A stretch of 64,000 nt of DNA, from contig VFJS01000031.1 of the NCBI GenBank assembly GCA_009885955.1, positions 124,001-188,000 of the forward strand, in the 5' to 3' direction. This document shows, piece by piece, positions 8,611 through 16,243 of the stretch. A model generated the notes under the pieces. The model saw only the letters and a list, made by a program, of their open reading frames with translations. It did no database searches and had not been told where the DNA came from. Both the position numbers and the translations under genes were made by a program. Origin of the DNA: Spirochaetia bacterium. Its GTDB lineage: Bacteria > Spirochaetota > UBA4802 > UBA5550. Numbering within the stretch: position 1 is the first letter of the stretch; each line of letters begins with the position of its first letter.

Positions 8611-8917
8611 GGGATTCCCCTTCTTTTCATCTAAATATTATTATCCACCTTATCATTTCAATATATTTTTTTACATTTTCTAGAATGCTGTTCGTATTAA
8701 TATGCAATAATAGCCAATTTTTTAATAAGAAATTTTTCTTTGTTACAATATAATCTTGACTTGTTATAAATAATTAATGATATTTTAACAAATAAAATTT
8801 ATATTATATGCTTAATTCAAATCTTTTGACTATAGAATGAGAAATGACCAATTACATTATAAACCTAATTTTTTGTAAATATATATGAATGTGAAATAAT
8901 TTTCAGGGATAAAATTA
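8611..8917. other. AT-rich intergenic region without a recognised gene
   Basis: This 307-bp stretch between divergent genes is very AT-rich. It must hold the promoters of the crotonase gene (minus) and the retropepsin-like gene (plus). I see no convincing ORF, hairpin or repeat. Confidence 0.5.
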
Positions 8918-9295
8918 ATGGGTTTAACTCGAGTTACAGCAAAAATCAGCAACCTGACAAAAACAGGAGTTTCATACGAAGCTGAATTTTTAGTTGATAC
9001 AGGCGCAATAGACTGTCTGGTTCCGGGAAATGCTTTAGTAAACGCAGGAATAGAGGTAGAAGGGAAGGAGGTCTATCAACTGGCAAACGGGCAGGCTGTG
9101 GAATCTAACTATGGATTTGCAAGGATATCCTTTATGGGATATGAAACAGTGACTCAGGTAATATTTGCACCTGAAGATATTGAACCAATTCTTGGAGTGG
9201 TAGCGCTTGAAAACGCAGGCATAGGAGTTGACCCGGTTACGAAGACTTTAAGGCGTATGACTGCCAAGCCGTTAAAAAAATATAGTCTTCTTTAA
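8918..9295 (+). CDS. clan AA retropepsin-like aspartic protease
   Basis: A 125-residue single-domain protein with the retroviral-type aspartic protease pattern: FLVDTGA at about residues 25-31 (DTG active site) and a C-terminal ILGVVALENAGIGVD hydrophobic-hydrophobic-Gly motif. It matches the small bacterial clan AA family that would act as a homodimer, contributing one Asp per subunit. The substrate is unknown. It stands alone upstream of a degenerate hicBA module. Base use is like its neighbours. Confidence 0.75.
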   Translation: MGLTRVTAKISNLTKTGVSYEAEFLVDTGAIDCLVPGNALVNAGIEVEGKEVYQLANGQAVESNYGFARISFMGYETVTQVIFAPEDIEPILGVVALENAGIGVDPVTKTLRRMTAKPLKKYSLL

Positions 9296-9348
9296 TAGTT
9301 CTTCCATTACCAGTGCTGCAATACGCATTTGTTCCATAGATATTACCG

Positions 9349-9400
9349 ACCTCATCCCCCCGGCCCCCTTCTCCTGGGAAGAGAAGGGGGTGTTTTTACA
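9349..9400. repeat. direct repeat copy 1, terminator-like hairpin, left of hicBA
   Basis: A 52-bp unit repeated at 10065-10116 with one mismatch. Inside is a 10-bp stem (ccccttctc flanks pairing with gagaagggg) with a 7-nt loop, followed by TGTTTTT on the plus strand, so it can act as an intrinsic terminator for the retropepsin-like gene. It belongs to the CCTCA..CCGGCCCC type of interspersed repeats also seen at 11.6, 13.6 and 37 kb. Confidence 0.7.
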
Positions 9401-9531
9401 TTGTCACCGCTAACGGTTTTGATGCACCGAAATTTTCTATGGAGGATAATTTTTTTTCAATGGCGTCCAGGTTGGATTTTAGTAAATGAATGATTATATT
9501 AGGTCAGAGAAAATACATTTCTTGAAATTTT

Positions 9532-9741
9532 TTAGTTTTTTACCACTCCTCTATTCCTGCAGTTTTCATAATTGCTTTTAATAGTCCTATTTTTTAAACT
9601 TCTATTAGAATGAACCGGAATGCTTATTCGCTCTTTCCTGCCCTCTTTCATAAATACATGATGACTTCCTTTAATTGTCTTTAAAATCCATCCGTTTCTT
9701 TCTAAAATTTTGCATGCGTCCTTACCGGAAATTAATTTCAA
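9532..9741 (-). pseudogene. hicA: HicA-family mRNA interferase toxin, frameshifted C-terminus
   Basis: HicA is a small double-stranded-RNA-binding-fold toxin that cleaves mRNA; its partner HicB lies upstream and overlaps by 4 bp (TTGA, with a TTG start). The N-terminal two thirds are normal, including the catalytic GSHHVF segment (His27/28) and the HSNRSLKNRTIK segment. After that the frame is wrong: the encoded tail is SNYENCRNRGVVKN. Removing one base from the T4 run at 9576-9579 (plus strand) restores AIMKTAGIEEW and a stop at 9540-9542, which is the usual HicA ending. So the gene carries a +1 frameshift, either a real inactivating mutation or a sequencing error. Confidence 0.8.
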
Positions 9742-9941
9742 ACAACTACCTCAAAAACTGTATCTTCTTTGGTGATTTGAATATCATTTATATCAATACT
9801 CATACAGGCTTCAACAGCTTCATAAATATTCTGCAAAAGCTCTTCCCATGTATCGCCCTGGGTCATGCATCCCTGTATTGCCGGCACCTCAGCCCAGTAA
9901 CCGCCCTCTTCTGCATTGTGAATAATAACTTTTAATTTCAT
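9738..9941 (-). CDS. hicB: HicB-family antitoxin, short form
   Basis: A 67-residue protein with the partial RNase H-like HicB fold: it begins MKLKVIIHNAEEGGYWAEVP, continues with the family's IQGCMTQGDTWEELLQNIYEAVE, and ends soon after. It lacks the C-terminal helix-turn-helix or ribbon-helix-helix DNA-binding domain found in longer HicBs, so it would neutralise HicA by binding it but may not repress transcription alone. It overlaps hicA by 4 bp. The module sits between two 52-bp direct repeats. Confidence 0.85.
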   Translation of the reverse strand: MKLKVIIHNAEEGGYWAEVPAIQGCMTQGDTWEELLQNIYEAVEACMSIDINDIQITKEDTVFEVVV

Positions 9942-10064
9942 GGTAACCAGCCTTTTAATTTTTTTTTCATTTTAGATCACATACAAATAAAATACAAGAA
10001 TTTTTTTATTAAGTCAAGAATAGCGGAGTTGTTTGAAATATATATTGGTCAGGAAAAACTTCCT

Positions 10065-10116
10065 ACCTCATCCCTCCGGCCCCCTTCTCCTGGGAAGAGA
10101 AGGGGGTGTTTTTACA
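10065..10116. repeat. direct repeat copy 2, terminator-like hairpin, right of hicBA
   Basis: Second copy of the 52-bp unit at 9349-9400, in the same orientation and differing at one base. The same stem-loop plus T-run is present. The two copies bracket hicBA with about 660 bp between them. Confidence 0.7.
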
Positions 10117-10138
10117 GAAAATACTTTGTTCTATAAGA

Positions 10139-10286
10139 TTTGCTCTGAGCAATGACTTTGAGAAATAAATTGCTCAGAGCAAAAAGCAAAGTAAACTGCT
10201 GCTCTGAGCAAAATGTCAGTGAGCAAAATATACTGAAAACAGCTGCTCAGAGTAATATATCAATTTAATTAATTTACTCTGAGCAG
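10139..10286. repeat. cluster of five TGCTCTGAGCA-type palindromes
   Basis: Five copies of an 11-bp near-palindrome occur in 147 bp: 10141-10151, 10171-10181 and 10200-10210 (full TGCTCWGAGCA), and 10244-10254 and 10275-10285 (one half changed to AGTA/TACT). The first two form a perfect 15-bp inverted repeat (10139-10153 with 10169-10183). The last two are exact reverse complements of each other, making a longer stem of at least 13 bp. The region lies downstream of the sfsA-like gene (minus strand) and is not coding. Confidence 0.7.
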
Positions 10287-10369
10287 TGAAATAGAGAAAC
10301 TCGAAATTCTCGAACTGATGAAAATCTTCTTACTGGGACGAGATTAAATCCGATAATAAATATGCCCTG

Positions 10370-11494
10370 CTATAACACATTCAGATTAATTCCTTCATCC
10401 TGATACTGCCCATACCTCTTCTCAAAAATATAATCCCAGAACTCCCTCATCTCCAGGGGACTGGTTTCAAAATAGATGAGGTGGCTCCGGCATGAACAGT
10501 CCGATGATCCGAAACGGTCAACAGGGATACCATTTAACCCTCTCATTCCAGCAGCAAGAATGCATTCATCTATGTCTGTCGAAAGTACCGGGATGTCGGC
10601 TATGATTTTCATCTCAGTTTTGATGTAATCGATGTGCCAGTGCCTTGACTTCTGCATCTGCCGATGCCTGGCGATCCTCTTGAATATGTTGGCCCCGCCG
10701 TTCCCTGCATAGGCATAATATCCGGCCCGATATACTATCTTCCCAAGGCCGCCTGTATCTATGCATCTGTCTTTATCATTCTTAAAAATAACAAGGTAGC
10801 TCCCCATGGGAAGCGCCTCCGGGATAATCACGGAAACCTTTTGTACATCTTTAATCTTATAATCATCTCCGAAATCCAGTGAATAGGCGCGGATGTCGAT
10901 TCGATCACGGTTGTTGCGGAGGGACATATAGAAGTCATAATCTGTATGGTAGTTGGGGACAAAAAATTTCACCCCGCGGTGCATGATGAGGAAAACAACA
11001 ATGCCCCTCCCAGACTCTGCCAGCATCTCAACATGCTTCGACGCCCTGGCGCTCACTGCATCGGGAAATGCAGACACGTCCTTCCATGCCAGGGTGCAGG
11101 ACTTGAGCTCGATGAAATACTCCTGGCCATTGCCGTTCCGGACCAGGATGTCGAATCGGTGCCTGCCGTATGCCGGTTCCATGCTCGATATCCGGTATGT
11201 ATCAAGCCCGTCGATCATCCCCTCCTCCATGAGCCCTGCAGCCAGGTGATTACTGAAGATGGAATCTATCATCACCGGATATCCTTTATAATAGATGAAA
11301 ACAATTTTATATGGATAAACGCCTCCAGAAGGGACCATGACCACAAGGGAACCGGGAATTGCAAGTTCAGCCATCCTGCCGGTGTTCGGGACATATACCT
11401 TGATAACATCTCCATTCAGGTTTACAAAAGCTACAAACCGGTTGATACGTTTGATAAGTTCAGCTTCAATGAAGCCACCTTCCGGTTTTTTCAT
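10370..11494 (-). CDS. sfsA: SfsA nuclease-like protein fused to a DUF123 (GIY-YIG-like) domain
   Basis: A 374-residue two-domain protein. Residues 1-225 are SfsA (formerly sugar fermentation stimulation protein), an OB-fold DNA-binding module plus a restriction-endonuclease-like fold; the nuclease-type motif is visible as RFDILVRNG ... YFIELKSCTL, and PNTGRM near residue 37 is the SfsA N-terminal signature. Residues about 230-355 are DUF123, with GSYLVIF, YAYAGNGG and RHWHIDYI, resembling the GIY-YIG nuclease fold. Fusion of SfsA and DUF123 joins two nuclease-like modules; a role in nucleic-acid processing is inferred. The last about 20 residues are unique. Start is supported by AGGAT upstream. 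Confidence 0.85.
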   Translation of the reverse strand: MKKPEGGFIEAELIKRINRFVAFVNLNGDVIKVYVPNTGRMAELAIPGSLVVMVPSGGVYPYKIVFIYYKGYPVMIDSIFSNHLAAGLMEEGMIDGLDTYRISSMEPAYGRHRFDILVRNGNGQEYFIELKSCTLAWKDVSAFPDAVSARASKHVEMLAESGRGIVVFLIMHRGVKFFVPNYHTDYDFYMSLRNNRDRIDIRAYSLDFGDDYKIKDVQKVSVIIPEALPMGSYLVIFKNDKDRCIDTGGLGKIVYRAGYYAYAGNGGANIFKRIARHRQMQKSRHWHIDYIKTEMKIIADIPVLSTDIDECILAAGMRGLNGIPVDRFGSSDCSCRSHLIYFETSPLEMREFWDYIFEKRYGQYQDEGINLNVL

Positions 11495-11559
11495 AATAAT
11501 ATCCTAAATTACCACTATTATCATTGCGCCGGCATTTAATTCAGACCCCTTTATAATAA

Positions 11560-11955
11560 ATGCCCTCCCCCGCGCTACTGCGCACCCTCTCCCGGTAGGG
11601 TGAGGGTTATGAATCAGAAACAATTTATATGACAAAAAGCCTTCCTCGGGGATGATGGCCCATTTCATAACAAATTCCTTCCCCTTCGCTACTTATCCTT
11701 CAAACTTAATTGACATTTATTTCTTCTTTTAATATTGTGTAAATTCATATTGAGGCTGTTTTTCCTGATATCGGACTTTTTACATGGCAACCAGTTTGTA
11801 ACATTTATAATTATGGCATTTCATATTTTAAATATATATGTTTTTATTTAAAAAAATCCTCTCCCTGCAAAGAGAGGCGACAAGCAGGAGGATTTAGTGG
11901 AGAGAGTGGACACGATGTACAAAAAGCGCTCTCCGGTGCAGCGCGCGGTAAGGGC
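11560..11955. repeat. palindromic MITE-like element (about 400 bp), no coding capacity
   Basis: The ends match other elements in this window. The left end has tgccctcccccgcgct followed by caccctctcccg; the right end reads gcgcggtaagggcat, the same right end as at 13.74 kb and similar to that at 37.37 kb. Internal hairpins occur at 11594-11612 and 11868-11882. There is no ORF of note. It fills most of the 517-bp gap between the sfsA-like gene and the cooT-like gene. Boundaries are approximate. Confidence 0.5.
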
Positions 11956-12011
11956 ATTAGGTTTAACAATTAAGAAATCGAGATAATCTAAAATAAAAAA
12001 AGGATTCTTTT

Positions 12012-12209
12012 ATGTGCCAGATGAATGTGGTAGTCATGAATGAAAATATCGAAAATGAAACAATTGAGAACGTCACAAGGGTGGAATCAGTTGACGGGGG
12101 GGTTACCATCAACTCCCTCTTTGAAGACATAAAATTTATTCCCAATGCCCATGTGAAGAAGATCGACATGTCTGCTAATTCAATTATCATATCCAGCAAC
12201 GGAGGTTGA
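12012..12209 (+). CDS. cooT: CooT-like small nickel-binding protein
   Basis: A 65-residue protein matching the CooT family: it starts Met-Cys (MCQMNVVVM), has an EDV/ENVTRVESVDGGVTINSLF segment and ends with the short beta-rich VKKIDMSANSIII tail. In characterised CooT proteins the Cys2 side chain is the Ni(II) ligand at the dimer interface. It is the first gene of an apparent operon; the His-rich protein starts 4 bp after it, and the dehydratase genes follow. There is no CO-dehydrogenase gene here, so the nickel may serve another protein or only be buffered. Ribosome site AAAGGA lies upstream. Confidence 0.8.
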   Translation: MCQMNVVVMNENIENETIENVTRVESVDGGVTINSLFEDIKFIPNAHVKKIDMSANSIIISSNGG

Positions 12210-12213
12210 AACG

Positions 12214-12483
12214 ATGACAGAAAATCATAAACACCATCATGAACATCATCATGAACATGACTCTGAATCGAAATCGGACAAGCATGATCTGGAAAGGCTC
12301 AAGATCCTGCTCCCTCACTGGATTGAGCACAACCAGAGTCATGCAAAGGAATTTAAAAAATGGGCTGACATTGCAAGGGAAAAAAGTATCACCGAAACAG
12401 CCGCGCTCATTGAAAAAGCGATAAAGTCCATGGAAGAGGCCGATAGTTATTTGCAAACAGCCCTGAACAGGGTAATCGGATAA
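12214..12483 (+). CDS. histidine-rich small protein, probable metal (nickel) binding
   Basis: An 89-residue protein. Residues 5-14 are almost all histidine (HKHHHEHHHEH), followed by an acidic-basic linker and a helical domain with HWIEHNQSHAKEFKKWADIA. Poly-His tails of this type occur in nickel storage and insertion proteins (CooJ, HypB, UreE tails). The helical part matches a small family of unknown function often next to CooT. The ribosome site GGAGG is strong. It lies between cooT and the dehydratase genes, so metal supply or storage for this operon is inferred. Confidence 0.7.
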   Translation: MTENHKHHHEHHHEHDSESKSDKHDLERLKILLPHWIEHNQSHAKEFKKWADIAREKSITETAALIEKAIKSMEEADSYLQTALNRVIG

Positions 12484-12494
12484 CAACCCGGTAT

Positions 12495-13616
12495 ATGTCG
12501 AACCTTGATGCTTTTTATCATGCTCTGGAAAATCCCGGACGGTATATCCGCCAATGGAAGAAGGAAACCGAAAAAAGGGCCATCGGTTTTTTCTGCTCCT
12601 ATGCCCCGGAAGAGCTCATACATGCAGCCGGCGCCCAGCCTGTAAGGATATTCGGTTCCGGAGAGAACATGTCACGGGCCGATTCTCACATACAGGCCTA
12701 CTGCTGTTCCCTGGTGCGGGGCAGTCTGGCAGACGCCCTGTCTGGAGCGCTGGACTACCTTGACGGCACAGTTTTTCCTCACACCTGCGATTCTATTCAG
12801 AGGCTGTCGGATATATGGCGTCTCAATTCTCCAATTAAAATGCACATTGATGTCATTCTCCCTGTTAAATTGAACACAGCCAGTTCCAGAGAGTACATGA
12901 ATGATGTGATAAAAAAATTCAGGCGCGACCTTGAAAATAAAATGGGCATTTCCATTAGTGACGAGGAAATAATTAAATCTTCAATCCTGTATAACAGAAT
13001 AAGAAAAGCTCTCAGGGAACTATATAAAATTAAAAGCATGAATCCCGGCGCCATTCGCGGCAGGGACCTCCACACTGCGGTGAAGGCAGGGATGGTGATG
13101 GACAGGAATGTATATGCTGACCACCTGGAGGAATATATCAAAGAACTCAGAAGCGCCATGCATGGCGCTTCCAGCGACCGATACAAGCGGGTTTTCCTGG
13201 CAGGGGGGATATGCAATATTCCGGATATCTATTCGAGCCTTGAGGAGAGCGGCGGTGCTGCCGTATGGGACGAGTTATGTACCGGCACCAGGTACTTCGA
13301 CGGTGAAATAAAAATCACCGGCGATCCTGTTGATGCCATAGCGGAAAGGTACATGGAGAGGCTCATTTGCCCGGTTAAATACAGGTCCATGAACGAAAGA
13401 AGCGACAGTCTCGTCAGGCAGGTACGAGAGCATGATGCCGGCGGTGTCATCTTCCTTATACTGAAATACTGCGATCCCCACAGCTTTGATTATCCTGACA
13501 TGAAGAAGAGGCTCGACATGGAAGGAATCCCGAGCACACTTCTGGAATTGGAAGACGGCAGGGGAATCGATGGGCAGATTAAAACAAGGATTGAGTCATT
13601 TTTAGAGATGCTGTAA
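12495..13616 (+). CDS. 2-hydroxyacyl-CoA dehydratase / benzoyl-CoA reductase BcrC-like subunit
   Basis: A 373-residue protein of the HgdB/BcrC (dehydratase D-component) family, which carries an Fe-S cluster that receives an electron from the ATP-driven activase and then reduces or dehydrates an acyl-CoA. The three cluster-ligand cysteines are placed as in BcrC: in AYCCSLVRG, FPHTCDSIQRL and KYCDPHSFDYP. The FFCSYAPEELIHAAGAQPV start is typical. It pairs with the larger subunit at 13786. Between them lies a 169-bp gap with a repeat element. Because only one activase gene follows, the complex is closer to 2-hydroxyacyl-CoA dehydratases or double-cubane proteins than to BcrABCD. Substrate unknown. 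Confidence 0.85.
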   Translation: MSNLDAFYHALENPGRYIRQWKKETEKRAIGFFCSYAPEELIHAAGAQPVRIFGSGENMSRADSHIQAYCCSLVRGSLADALSGALDYLDGTVFPHTCDSIQRLSDIWRLNSPIKMHIDVILPVKLNTASSREYMNDVIKKFRRDLENKMGISISDEEIIKSSILYNRIRKALRELYKIKSMNPGAIRGRDLHTAVKAGMVMDRNVYADHLEEYIKELRSAMHGASSDRYKRVFLAGGICNIPDIYSSLEESGGAAVWDELCTGTRYFDGEIKITGDPVDAIAERYMERLICPVKYRSMNERSDSLVRQVREHDAGGVIFLILKYCDPHSFDYPDMKKRLDMEGIPSTLLELEDGRGIDGQIKTRIESFLEML

Positions 13617-13629
13617 TCAAATATTAAGG

Positions 13630-13750
13630 CCACTGCCCTCACCCCCGGCCCCTCTCCCGAAATAGGGAGAGGGGAGTTTGTGGCATATACGTTTTGCATA
13701 AGAAGCCCTCGCCCTATTGGGAGAGGGCGCGCAGAGCGCGGTAAGGGCAT
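13630..13750. repeat. palindromic interspersed element between the two dehydratase genes
   Basis: A pair of hairpins: cccctctcccg pairing with gggagagggg at 13647-13677, and gccctattgggagagggc near 13710-13728, followed by the shared right end gcgcggtaagggcat. It interrupts an otherwise tight operon. It belongs to the same family as the elements at 11.6 and 37 kb and, more distantly, the 52-bp repeats at 9.3 and 10.1 kb. Confidence 0.6.
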
Positions 13751-13785
13751 ACAGTTTAGGATAATAAAAATACATGGATAGGTAA

Positions 13786-15027
13786 ATGATCGATAATCCG
13801 AAAATAACAGATCCTGAAAAGGAAAAGCGTAAGATAAAATGCGTCAAAAAAATGAAGGAGATAATGACCTCCTACTACATAGACGCAAAGACTGCAGTAC
13901 AAAACAATAAAAAGGTCGCATGGATTACCAGTGGTGGCCCTGTGGAACCCCTCATTGCCATGGACATCATCCCGGTCTACCCCGAAAACCATGGAGCCAT
14001 GATCGGCGCAGGCAAAATGGGAGCCGACCTCTGCTCAAAAGCTGAAGATATGGGCTACTCCAGGGACCTCTGCTCCTACGCAAGGGCCGACATAGCAGCA
14101 TCCCCGATTAATGGCGGCCCCATCGGAGGCCTTCCGAAACCTGACATGCTTGTCTGCAGCAATAACATCTGCGGCACAGTGGTAAAATGGTACGAAATCC
14201 AGGCCAGGTATTACAATGTGCCTCTTTTCATCTTTGATACACCATTCATCCACAGCGAGCCATCCCCTGAAGCTCTGAAATATGTCAAGCGTCAGATGGG
14301 AGAATACATCACATTTCTCGAGGAACATTCGGGCCGCAGTTTAAATCATGACAGGATGAAGGAAGCGGGCATCCTTGCGATTCGGGCGCAAAACCTGTGG
14401 CAGGAGATACTGGACACCGCTGCAAACAGGCCGGCGCCCATGACCGCCTTTGATGCTTTTTTCCACCTTGCCCTTATTGTCACACTCAGGGGTACCAGCA
14501 CAGTTGTTGACTATTATACCGAACTCCTCGCAGAATTAAAAGAGAGAATCAGCCTGGGCATCGGCATGGTGCCGGAGGAAAAATACCGGCTCCTCTGGGA
14601 CAATCTCCCGGTATGGTACAGAACACGGTGGCTATCGGACAAGCTCTCATCGCACAGGGCAAGCCTCGTTGCCGACACATACACCTCGGCATGGTGCGGC
14701 ACAACACACCTCTATGATGAAAACAATATTCTGGAATCCATGGCCGTGGCCTACTCAAGCGTGTATCTCAATATATCCATTGACAGGATGTACGAAATTA
14801 TCAGGGGGATGATATTCAAATACGGAATCAACGGGATGATCATGCACTCCAACAGGAGCTGCAAGCCCTACTCTTTCGGGCAGTACGATCTCCAGAAGAT
14901 GATCATGAAAAATCTGAAAATTCCCGTCCTCATTATTGAAGCCGATATGGTTGATGAAAGGGCCTTCAGCGAAAGTCAGACGGAGACAAGGATTGATGCA
15001 TTCATGGAGACCCTGGCATCGGGATAG
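13786..15027 (+). CDS. 2-hydroxyacyl-CoA dehydratase / benzoyl-CoA reductase BcrB/HgdA-like subunit
   Basis: A 413-residue protein of the same superfamily as its neighbour but in the larger BcrB/HgdA branch. Candidate cluster cysteines are in DLCSYARADI, SNNICGTVVKW and SNRSCKPYSFGQ. Other family features are the PKPDML stretch near residue 120, FRGT-like LRGTSTVVDYY near 235, and LIIEADMVDERAFS near the C-terminus. With the BcrC-like subunit it would form the heterodimer that carries out the radical chemistry on an aromatic or 2-hydroxy acyl-CoA. The sequence just upstream of its start is nearly identical to that upstream of the activase gene. Substrate cannot be read from sequence. Confidence 0.85.
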   Translation: MIDNPKITDPEKEKRKIKCVKKMKEIMTSYYIDAKTAVQNNKKVAWITSGGPVEPLIAMDIIPVYPENHGAMIGAGKMGADLCSKAEDMGYSRDLCSYARADIAASPINGGPIGGLPKPDMLVCSNNICGTVVKWYEIQARYYNVPLFIFDTPFIHSEPSPEALKYVKRQMGEYITFLEEHSGRSLNHDRMKEAGILAIRAQNLWQEILDTAANRPAPMTAFDAFFHLALIVTLRGTSTVVDYYTELLAELKERISLGIGMVPEEKYRLLWDNLPVWYRTRWLSDKLSSHRASLVADTYTSAWCGTTHLYDENNILESMAVAYSSVYLNISIDRMYEIIRGMIFKYGINGMIMHSNRSCKPYSFGQYDLQKMIMKNLKIPVLIIEADMVDERAFSESQTETRIDAFMETLASG

Positions 15028-15063
15028 CATTAAACATAATCGTGGCATCAAATATTAAAATAT

Positions 15064-15201
15064 TGCCACAGAGGCGCAGAGACACAGAGAAGTAATAATA
15101 TATTAATCTAAATTTATTATTTAATAATTCCATGTCAGATTTAATTTGCATAACAAAAATTAAAAATAAATTAAACTCTGTGCCTCAGTGCCTCTGTGGC
15201 T
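15064..15201. repeat. long palindromic repeat of the CACAGAG family, copy 1
   Basis: The left arm contains gccacagaggcgcagagac and the right arm (15176-15201) ends gcctctgtggc. Together they form an imperfect stem of about 26 bp around an AT-rich loop of about 86 nt. Related copies are at 57391, 61256 and 63071. It separates the larger dehydratase gene from the activase gene. Confidence 0.75.
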
Positions 15202-15248
15202 GACTTTTCAGATAATTTAGGATAATAAAAATATATGGAAAACACTAA

Positions 15249-16022
15249 ATGATAACTGCCGGAATCGACATAGGCTCCATAACGACCAAGGCCGCAATAC
15301 TCAGGGATGGTGAAATCCTGGGGACACGGGTTGGATTCACCGGGTACAATGCCGGAAGCGCAGGTACCGCAGTTTACCTGGGCCTCATGAAGGAACTGGG
15401 CCTCGATGAGTCATCGGTAAAGGCTATTGTTTCAACTGGTTACGGGCGGAACAGTGTAAAATTCGCTACTAAGGCTGTAACCGAGATCACCTGCCATGCG
15501 GCAGGGGCCCACCTCCTCTCGCCCGGAATAAAGTCTATCATAGACATCGGAGGCCAGGACAGCAAGGCCATACTCCTGGGCCCCGACGGCAGGGTGCGCG
15601 ACTTTGCCATGAACGACAAGTGCGCGGCGGGTACCGGGAGGTTCCTTGAAGTCATGGCAAGGGCCCTTGAAATTGACCTCGACGAGTTCGGGGAGGCATC
15701 GCTGAAGTCGGACACCCCGGCCGTCATAAGCAGCATATGCACTGTTTTTGCAGAATCCGAGGTAATCTCCCTTATATCCAGGGGAGACAGCAGGGAGAAC
15801 ATCATAGCCGGGATACACGAGTCCGTGGCATCCAGGGTTACTGCCCTGGCTAGGAGGGTCAACATTGCTGATCCAGTAATGATGACCGGCGGAGTGGCCA
15901 AAAACATCGGTCTTGTCACAGCCCTGGAAAAAAAGCTGAACATGAAGCTGATTATTTCGGAGCACGCACAGGTCAACGGTGCCATAGGCGCTGCGCAGAT
16001 AGCAGCTGGGATTGTGGTATGA
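15249..16022 (+). CDS. 2-hydroxyacyl-CoA dehydratase activase (HgdC/BadG type ATPase)
   Basis: A 257-residue ASKHA-fold ATPase that hydrolyses ATP to fire a low-potential electron from its [4Fe-4S] cluster into the dehydratase. Visible motifs: phosphate-1 loop GIDIGSITTKA at the start, the second phosphate loop DIGGQDSKA near 100, the adenosine motif MMTGGVAKN near 213. The bridging cluster ligands are the conserved cysteines in NDKCAAGTGRF and SSICTVFAESE, one cluster per dimer. Length is normal. A 68-bp copy of its 3' end is found again at 19618. It is the only activase, so it must serve both dehydratase subunits. The sequence upstream of its ATG repeats that of the larger dehydratase gene. 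Confidence 0.9.
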   Translation: MITAGIDIGSITTKAAILRDGEILGTRVGFTGYNAGSAGTAVYLGLMKELGLDESSVKAIVSTGYGRNSVKFATKAVTEITCHAAGAHLLSPGIKSIIDIGGQDSKAILLGPDGRVRDFAMNDKCAAGTGRFLEVMARALEIDLDEFGEASLKSDTPAVISSICTVFAESEVISLISRGDSRENIIAGIHESVASRVTALARRVNIADPVMMTGGVAKNIGLVTALEKKLNMKLIISEHAQVNGAIGAAQIAAGIVV

Positions 16023-16243
16023 AAAAAATACTGCCGGTACAGATATACATGATAATGGAACATTTTCCCTGTGTAAATAAAATTTTCTATTGACATCATA
16101 AATCTTTTTGTCTAAAATAATTTTATGCAATTCATCCAGCCGGATGAATGAATTGGATGTCGGATATATCGTATCATAACTGAGCACTGGTTGTCATTTA
16201 ATTTATATTTGAATATTATTCACTAAATCTTCATTAGGGTGCC

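Larger units (their letters stand above)
9942..10369. other. 428-bp intergenic region holding repeat and palindrome cluster
   Basis: No gene is visible here. The stretch holds the second copy of the 52-bp repeat (10065-10116) and the cluster of TGCTCTGAGCA palindromes (10139-10286), listed separately. The rest is AT-rich. Confidence 0.6.

Noticed and set aside
10139-10286. CRISPR-like reading of the TGCTCTGAGCA cluster
   Set aside because: Units are only 11 bp, palindromic and unevenly spaced (18-33 bp), so it is not a CRISPR array.
15432-16187. Two long minus-strand frames opposite the activase gene
   Set aside because: Shadows of a well-supported gene; no start signals.
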